Below are positions 57,934-64,000 of a stretch of DNA of 64,000 bases, in pieces. The notes below the pieces were generated by a model, which was not told the DNA's origin, made no database searches, and worked only from the letters and a program-made list of their open reading frames with translations. Position 1 is the first letter of the stretch; the number at the start of each line of letters is the position of its first letter. The stretch spans positions 66,251,638-66,315,637 of the forward strand of contig CM043699.1 in NCBI GenBank assembly GCA_023935145.1, written 5' to 3'. Source of the DNA: Bretschneidera sinensis (lineage: Eukaryota > Streptophyta > Magnoliopsida > Brassicales > Akaniaceae). Made by a program: the position numbers and the translations under genes.

Positions 57934-58790
57934 TCATTCAACCGAATCCATTCCTAAGAAGTTCAAGGCAATGATGAACCTTCTTAGAGGTAGAATCTTG
58001 GTACCTAAATCTGTAGGACTTTCTTCTGTGGCCTTCTTGTCATCATGAATGCATCCTTTCGTACCATTTTTCGGAATGTAATGATACCAAACATCCATAT
58101 GCTTTGTCCTCTCATAGAACACTGGATTCCTCCACAAGTGCCACGCACTTTGGATATTCGAAGACACCACCACTTGCTCTTTTAGGACCATCCACTCGTC
58201 CAACAACCCTTTGCACCACATAGCCTCCTTTATGGCTTTCGAAGCCACTATGTATTTTGCATCCATTGTTGAGAGTGCTACCACTGGCTGCAACCGAGCC
58301 TTCCAATACCTCAACAACCACTTCATCCCAAGCCAAAGCTCTTTTCTGGGATTACTAACAAATCTGCTGAGAACACCCATTGCCTGAGAAATATCGGGTC
58401 TAGTGCTCATCATCATGGACATGACTGGTCCAACCACACTAAAGTAAGGGACCTTTACAATTTCCTTCTTCTCATCATTCATTCCAGGACATTGTTTGCT
58501 GGAGAACTTGAAATGACCAGCAAGGGGAACCTTCACTGGTTTACCATCTTCCATAGAAGACCGAGAAACTTTCAACTCGTTTCTCTCCCTTTCTCGAATT
58601 CTTCTCATCTCAAGGATTTTTTGTGTAAAGCTGAGATCCTTCCTCTCAAACTACTCACTAAGTTGAGATGTAAACCTTTTCATCCTCTTCCTGTTGTTCC
58701 GAACCAACAACATATTAATGACATAGATGAGGATACTCACCATTTTCTCCACCTTGTGTCCAGGTGAGAAAGTTTCTATGAAACCTATGT
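57934..58790 (-). pseudogene. COP8 RT end and RNase H
   Basis: RT motif YVDD is replaced by YVIN (58725-58714). It continues KVPLAGHFKFSSKQC, MMMSTRPDISQAMGVLSRF and LGMKWLLRY. About 140 bp is then deleted, so RNase H starts at [22 protein letters not shown] without its first catalytic aspartate segment. It ends HMDVWYHYIPKNGTKGCIH and TDLGTKILPL. The frame 58608-57934 is open despite these losses. Confidence 0.88.
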
Positions 58791-58794
58791 CTTC

Positions 58795-60290
58795 TCATCT
58801 CGTGAACCCATTCGTCACCAGTCTAGCCTTGTTCTGGACTTCATCTCCAGGAGGGTACCCTTCTTTGACCTTGTAAGTCCACTTACAATCCACAACTCTC
58901 TGTTTTCCCGGAATGTGCACCAATTCCCAGAAGTTGTTCTTCCTCAAAGAATCTATTTCTTTCTCCATAACTAGCTTCCATCTTGGCGAAACCTTACATC
59001 CCATGACATCAATGTAAGTCTCTTGTTCACTCATCTCTCCTTCTGTCCAAGGAGCTTCTTTCCCAGTCTCTTGTGAGTTGATAGTCCTTCTGACTCCCTA
59101 CATCATCCTCTTTCAGTTTAGCCTCCTAATGAGTGTCCTGAGCTTGGCATTCATCAATTGGATCTACCTGGTCAGAACCCTCTTACCTTCCTTGCTCTAC
59201 CCGAACCGAATTCTCCTTGATGCTATGCTCCACAAATACCAAACTAGTTTGCTCACTAGCCCCTGCAGGGTTAGTTTTCTCCAAGTAAGGAAATAACAAT
59301 TCATTAAAAATAACATCCCTACTTATTATGAGTCTCAATCCTTCTTGTTCTAAGGACCACAACCTATACCCCTTAGCCCCTTCCCCATATCCTAGAAACA
59401 CATATTTTCTAGATCTTGGGCTAAGCTTATCATCCTTTTGATGTGCAAACGCAGCACACCCAAAAAGCCTAAAGTTATCCAACTCAGGAGGTTTTCCACT
59501 CCACATCTCCTCGGGAGTCTTATGGTACACAATCCTAGAGGGTGATCTATTAACCAAATACGCAGCAGTAGACACTGCTTCCCCCCAAAAACATTTGGGT
59601 AATTCGGATCCATCAACATGCACCTAACCTTTTCAATAAGGTTCTTATTCCTTCTCTTAGCAACTCCACTTTGCTGAGGGGTTTCCACAACCATCCTATG
59701 TCTTATAATGCTATTTAACCTATAGAATTGATCAAGTTCTTGGTTAAAAATTTCTAAGCCATTATCGCTTCTTATCCCCTTAACTACTCTACCCATTTGA
59801 GTCTCTACTAGCCCTTTCCACACCACTAATTTATTCAAAGCATTTGATTTATTTTTAACCAAATAAACCCAAATCTTTCTTGAATAATTATCAATTAAAG
59901 ATAGAAAGTAAAAGTTATCTCCCTGTGTTGATGTTCTTGCTGGTCCCCAAAGATCTGCATGAATGTAGTCAAGAATGCCCTTAGATTTGTGCACTCCGGT
60001 GTTGAAGCTGACCCAGTGTTGCTTCTCAAGAACACAACACTCATAGAAATCAAGTTCCTCTACTTTGTTTCCACCAAGTAGGCCATCCTTGCTAAGAACT
60101 TGCAGGCCTTCTTCGCTCATATGTCCCAAGTGAGTATGCCAAAGGGCTGCCTCATCCATCTCAGCCATCAAGCTTACTGCTTGATCCTTAATCTCCATGT
60201 CTCCGATCATCTCATAGAGACCATCCTTCATTGCTGCTTTGATCACTACCAAGAATCCCTTGGCTACCTTGATCTTTCCTCCCTCTCCCC
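58795..60290 (-). pseudogene. COP8 integrase and RT start
   Basis: Pre-integrase LWHTHLGHMSEEGLQVLSK and CCVLEKQHWVSFNTGVHKSK precede the integrase HADLWGPARTSTQGDNFYFLSLIDNYSRK and IRSDNGLEIFNQELDQF. The family glutamate motif NGVAER is changed to SGVAKR, removing the catalytic residue. A frameshift near 59600 leads to LIISRDVIFNELLFPYLEKTNPAGAS. RT start KLVMEKEIDSLRKNNFWELV and CKWTYKVKEGYPPGDEV ends at NGFTR (58795), after which about 400 bp of RT are lost. Confidence 0.88.
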
Positions 60291-61497
60291 CCTCAATAAC
60301 ATGCTATCAATTTCAAATGCATGAGATATGAGATTTAATCATAACATAACTATCAACAAATTTTCAATCAACAAACAAATTTAATACAAACGAACATAAG
60401 GAATTTCATTAGGTCATCATATACATAGGCAAATGTACATATATAACTTACATTTATTACGTATATTATATGCAATAGTAAGATTCAATTGATATAATCT
60501 TTCATCTTGGAAGTATTTATAATTTTATCTTCGTTATTTGTTTTTGTGCTTACTAAGGGTAGGGTGAAACTTTCCTCGAAGACCAAGTTCTATTCCCAAA
60601 TCAATTTTTTTCCCTTTGAACAGTCTTCACTTCCCCTAAAGGATATATCATCTAGATTAACAACCAAGAAACGTGAAAGAAACGTGAAGTCACATTGAAG
60701 AACCAAAGACATTAATTGAATTCATTAAACCATCCTCAAGGGCTTAGCTTTTGAAAGAAACGTGAAGTCAAAGTGTAAAAACCAAATAACAAGAATGCAC
60801 AGTCGACTGTCTCATTGGTACAGTCGACTGTGTTTAGGTTTGGGCTGCCTCTTACAAAGTCAACTATCCAATCCCATGGTCGACTGTGCTTAAGACCTAG
60901 AGTCTCTCCCACTTCCACAGTCAATTGTGGGATCGCCACAATCGATTATCCAGTGACCTGCCTAGAAAACTCTTGAAAATTTGCCCTTTTTGCCTTCAAA
61001 CCTCTTTGATCCTTGTTAAAACCATTAAACCTTTCAAAACACAATTTTTATAAGGTTCTAAGTCTAGCTTTTACACTATCCACAACAAAATTCTATTTTA
61101 AAATCCTTAAATCTTTAAACCTAGTTCAAAAACTCATTTTAAAAGCCCAAGAAGTTGTTTCTTCAAACTTTTCACCAAAAGCTTAAAAATCCAACAACTT
61201 TGAAATTAAACTTCATGAAATTAACTAGCAAGAACAAGAAAAGATAAAAGAAGAAACTCTTACTTGAATCTTTTCCCCAAACTTCAACCAAAAGCTCAAA
61301 AGAAAGGAAGGAAGGAGAAAAAGCTAGAAATTTTTGGAATTTGAGAGAAAGTGTTCGAAAACGAGGGCTTTAGTCTCTTTCTTAACCTATTTATACTAGT
61401 ACTTGGGAGGAGCAAAAGACCTTTCTAACCCTCTCTTGAAAATAAATTACAATAGCACCAAGGTCTTTCTCTTTTTACTATAGTTATGAAACAACCC
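60291..61497 (-). repeat. Chromovirus (CHR1-type) LTR fragment
   Basis: Collinear with 19843-21030 (aatttcaaatgcatga..., ggtcatcatatacata, the GTCGACT-type array at 60797-60950, minus-strand TATA near 61389). It starts at the same place in the LTR at which COP1 is inserted in CHR1, within about 10 bp. It lacks ~130 bp of the other end, where ATH2 begins. Either the remnant of the CHR1 5' LTR or of another copy. Confidence 0.82.
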
Positions 61498-62358
61498 TTT
61501 TGGTCGTGTTGCACATTCATCATGACTCAATCCTTTCAGTGTATTTAAATGTGATTTCTTCTTATCACCCGGTCTTGGATGCATAAGATAGACTTTAGGG
61601 AGGTGCATAGCTTCTAAGATGTTATCAGGGACAGTTTCTGATACAGGCTCAATATCTGATCTTTTGAAGCTACGGGTGAGGGCGGCCTCCAATGGATCAA
61701 TGTGATGGACTTGAAAAACTTGCTTGACAGCACTTTGCATCATACATTCATTAAAACATTCATCATCATTATCATCTTGAGGTAATTTCATTGCATCAAA
61801 TATCTTAAATTCTATTGTCTCTCCATTTACCGTCATACTTACAACACCCTTTTTCACATTAATTATTGTATCAGCAGTTCTCATAAAGGGTTTTCCTAAG
61901 ATAATGGGCAGAGGTAATGGCATAGGGCATTCTTCCATATCTAATACAATGAAGTCAGCAGGCAAAATAAACTCACCTACCTTGACCAGGACATCTTCAA
62001 GTATACCTCTAGGTCTTTTGATGCTTCTATCTGCCAATTGCAAAGTGATGGAAGTTGGTTGAAGCTCCCCTAAACCTAGCTTTTCAACTACTATGTATGG
62101 TAGCAAATTGACACTTGCTCCTAAATCTAGTAATGCTCGCTCAAACAACTGATCACCTATCCTACAGGGAATAGTAAAACTACCTGGATCTTTTAGTTTT
62201 GGTGGTAGTTTTCTTAACAATACCGCACTTACCTCTTCAGTTAGAGCCACTGTTTCATGTTCTTGAAACTTTCTTTTATTAGTACAACAATCTTTCAAAA
62301 ATTTAGCATAAGTAGGAATTTGTTTAATTGCATCTAATAAGGGACTGTTAATTTTTAC
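61498..62358 (-). pseudogene. ATH2 aspartic protease and post-protease spacer
   Basis: Protease core with DPGSFTIPCRIGDQLFERAL, catalytic LLDLGASVNLLP, TSITLQLADRSIKRPRGILEDVLVKV, FIVLDMEE and PIILGKPFM. The spacer VHHIDPLEAALTRSFKRSDIEP-type sequence matches the C-terminal part of the TR-GAG protein. The frame joins the upstream Gag across a TAA at 62358-62356 (ETLR-stop-VKINSPLLDAIKQIPTYAKFLKD). The last ~17 codons of the open frame, below 61498, are chromovirus LTR sequence. Confidence 0.9.
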
Positions 62359-63898
62359 TTATCTCAAAGTTTCAAAAATATCAAGCAATTTATCTTTCCT
62401 TGGCGTTACTAACCTTTGAGGGAAGGGTGGTGCATTCCACTTCTCTACTTCACTTACCTTGGATGTTGATGGCTTAGCTTGAGATGCTTGAGCTGGCTCA
62501 TTAACTCCTATGATCTTACCATTCCGGAGAGTTATAACGGCTTTCAGCTGCTGATGTTCTCTTGGATTTGGTAGTGTTTGTGCAGGAAGTTCTCCTTTCT
62601 TTCTTTCACTTAGCTCCTTAGCCAATTGTCCCATTTGTTCTTCTAGCCTTTGAGTGGTTTGTTTTTGGTGATCTAATGAAGTCATCAATGTTTTCAAGAC
62701 TTTCTAGACCATCTTTCTTGGGTTCTGGAATTGGTTGGGCTGCTTTATGGAAGTTCCTTTGTTGCCCTTGAAGGTTCAAGGTGTTTTGATTGTTGCTCCA
62801 TGAGAGGTTGGGGTGGTCTCACCATCCAAGGTTGTATGTATTTGCATATGCACTATTCGGTCCCACATAGTTAGCTTGCTCGGGATCTATAGATGAATAC
62901 AAATGGTAGGTCTCAATAGTGTGATCAAATTGAAAACATAAATCACATACCTAGCTTTGTGTAGCTTATGGTCGATGAGAGATGTTTTGAGTAGACATGG
63001 CTTTTACAATCATATCTAGCTTCCTCTCCAAAGCAGCTATTTGGGCAAAGGGTCCACCATTCAGAGTAACCTCATATATACCTTTGCTATTGACTCCTTG
63101 TCTACCTCTAGAGGAGAATTGTTGGATATGTTCACTCAATGCCTCAAACAGCTCCATGGCTTCTTCACTGCTCTTTTCCATCAGCACACCTCCATAACCA
63201 GAATCAGCAATACCTTTATTCATGTCATTTAGACCTTCATAAAAGGATAGTACCAGCTCATCTTGAGGTAGGTTGTGGTGTGGGCATTTGAGTAGTAGCT
63301 CGTTGAAGTGTCCCTATGCCTCAAAGAACATATCTCCATCCCTTTGTTGGAAGGATTGGATCTCGTTCCTCATTTGCCTCGTCTTTTGGGCTGGGAAGAA
63401 CTTCCTTAGGAATTTGCCAGCCAACTCCTCCCAAGTGTGGATTGAAACTGCAAGCAAAGAATTGTACCATAGCTTAGCATTATCTTTTAAGGAAAAGGAA
63501 AATAGAATTAACCTTACTCCTTCTTGGTCTAGGCCCTAGATGTGCTGGAATTTGCAGAGATCAAAGAATTCCCGAAGGTGCAAGTGTGGATCCTCTGCCG
63601 GTGTACCCCTAAAGTGAGTCAAAGCTTTGAGTATCTGTGGGGATATGTAATAGTTTCCCTCTGCTTCTAGTTGATATGCAATGCATGAAGGATGGTTGAG
63701 GTTCTGTAGGATGAAGGATTGCTTCATCGGTCTTCATGTAAGTGGTTGCTGGATTTCTAGTTGTTCCGCCATTGGTGCTTCTTCCGTGAATTCCTCTTCT
63801 TCCTCCTCAAAGTTGTCTCTAAGATTTTTTCAGATGGTCCGCTCAAGCTCGGGATCAAGGGGAAAGACTGTTGGATGTCGGGATCGAAGTCCGTGCAT
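62359..63898 (-). pseudogene. ATH2 Gag
   Basis: Start ATG at 63898 (MHGLRSRHPTVFPLDPELERTI), TGA shortly after, then an acidic NFEEEEEEFTEEAPMAEQ run. The capsid region includes PQILKALTHFRGTPAEDPHLHLREFFDLCKF and EEAMELFEALSEHIQQ. The knuckle CDLCFQFDHTIETY has lost its last cysteine. A coiled-coil-like QKQTTQRLEEQMGQLAKEL and the Gag end VITLRNGK follow. Stops and frameshifts break it in several places. Confidence 0.87.
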
Positions 63899-64000
63899 GA
63901 ATCAGGTAAAACAGCTTCAGTGCAATAGTTCAACTCAGCTGCTCGGGTAACTCTCTGTCCTATTTGCGCTCGATCGCACAGAAGGTTGCGATCGATCGCA
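63899..64000 (-). other. ATH2 leader or LTR edge
   Basis: No coding signal. It ends with a perfect 14-bp palindrome tgcgatcgatcgca (63987-64000), preceded by a near-copy gcgctcgatcgca. Confidence 0.5.

Larger units (their letters stand above)
56936..60290 (-). mobile_element. COP8, 3' part of a minus-strand copia
   Basis: 3' LTR (56936-57857), polypurine tract, RNase H, RT, integrase and pre-integrase, ending at 60290 against the chromovirus LTR. Gag, protease and 5' LTR are missing. Its integrase is more diverged from COP1-COP5 than they are from each other. Confidence 0.88.
61498..64000 (-). mobile_element. ATH2, Athila-type gypsy element, gag-protease part
   Basis: Minus-strand gag and protease of a gypsy element that continues past the right edge (5' side). 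It is cut at 61498 in the spacer between protease and RT. It supplies the domain order against which the deletions in TR-GAG and ATH1 can be read. Confidence 0.87.

Overview
The window is plant nuclear DNA made almost entirely of transposable elements. No host gene, tRNA gene or rRNA gene can be supported. The evidence for a plant is the mix of families: Ty1/copia elements of the Tork/Tnt1-like lineage, Athila-type Ty3/gypsy elements primed by tRNA-Asp, a Tekay/Del-like chromovirus and an En/Spm (CACTA) remnant. The DNA is AT-rich and every large reading frame is broken. This looks like pericentromeric or intercalary heterochromatin, probably of a dicot. I cannot name the species.

Layout. 1-6390 (-): gag-only LTR element, copy 1 (TR-GAG type), its left LTR cut by the window edge. 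6391-8335: chromovirus-type LTR piece. 8336-8999 (-): end of an old copia. 9000-12918: degraded CACTA element. 12919-24480 (-): Tekay-like chromovirus, its 3' LTR split by a complete copia, COP1 (13701-19842, +). 24481-54307: a nest. COP5 (+, fragment) was hit by COP4 (-), COP4 by COP2 (+), COP2 by COP3 (+). COP3 holds two gypsy elements: ATH1 (27903-35262, +) in its 5' LTR and TR-GAG copy 2 (36162-42905, +) in its gag gene. 54308-60290: a jumble of COP6 (+), COP7 (-) and COP8 (-). 60291-61497: chromovirus LTR piece. 61498-64000 (-): gag-protease part of another Athila-type element, ATH2. The nest is supported by clean 5-bp target duplications: caata for COP1, gtaac for COP3, ggata for TR-GAG copy 2.

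How they may work together. TR-GAG copies encode only a Gag-like protein. ATH1 encodes reverse transcriptase, RNase H and integrase but lacks the N-terminal Gag domain and the protease. TR-GAG and ATH1 share a ~195-bp LTR block, a U5 motif, a tRNA-Asp primer site, a polypurine tract and a 3' untranslated motif. They look like complementary deletion derivatives of one Athila-type lineage, a possible split gag/pol system. ATH1 LTRs also carry a plant snRNA-type upstream element 33 bp before the TATA box. All copies seen here are mutated, so any activity would come from siblings elsewhere.
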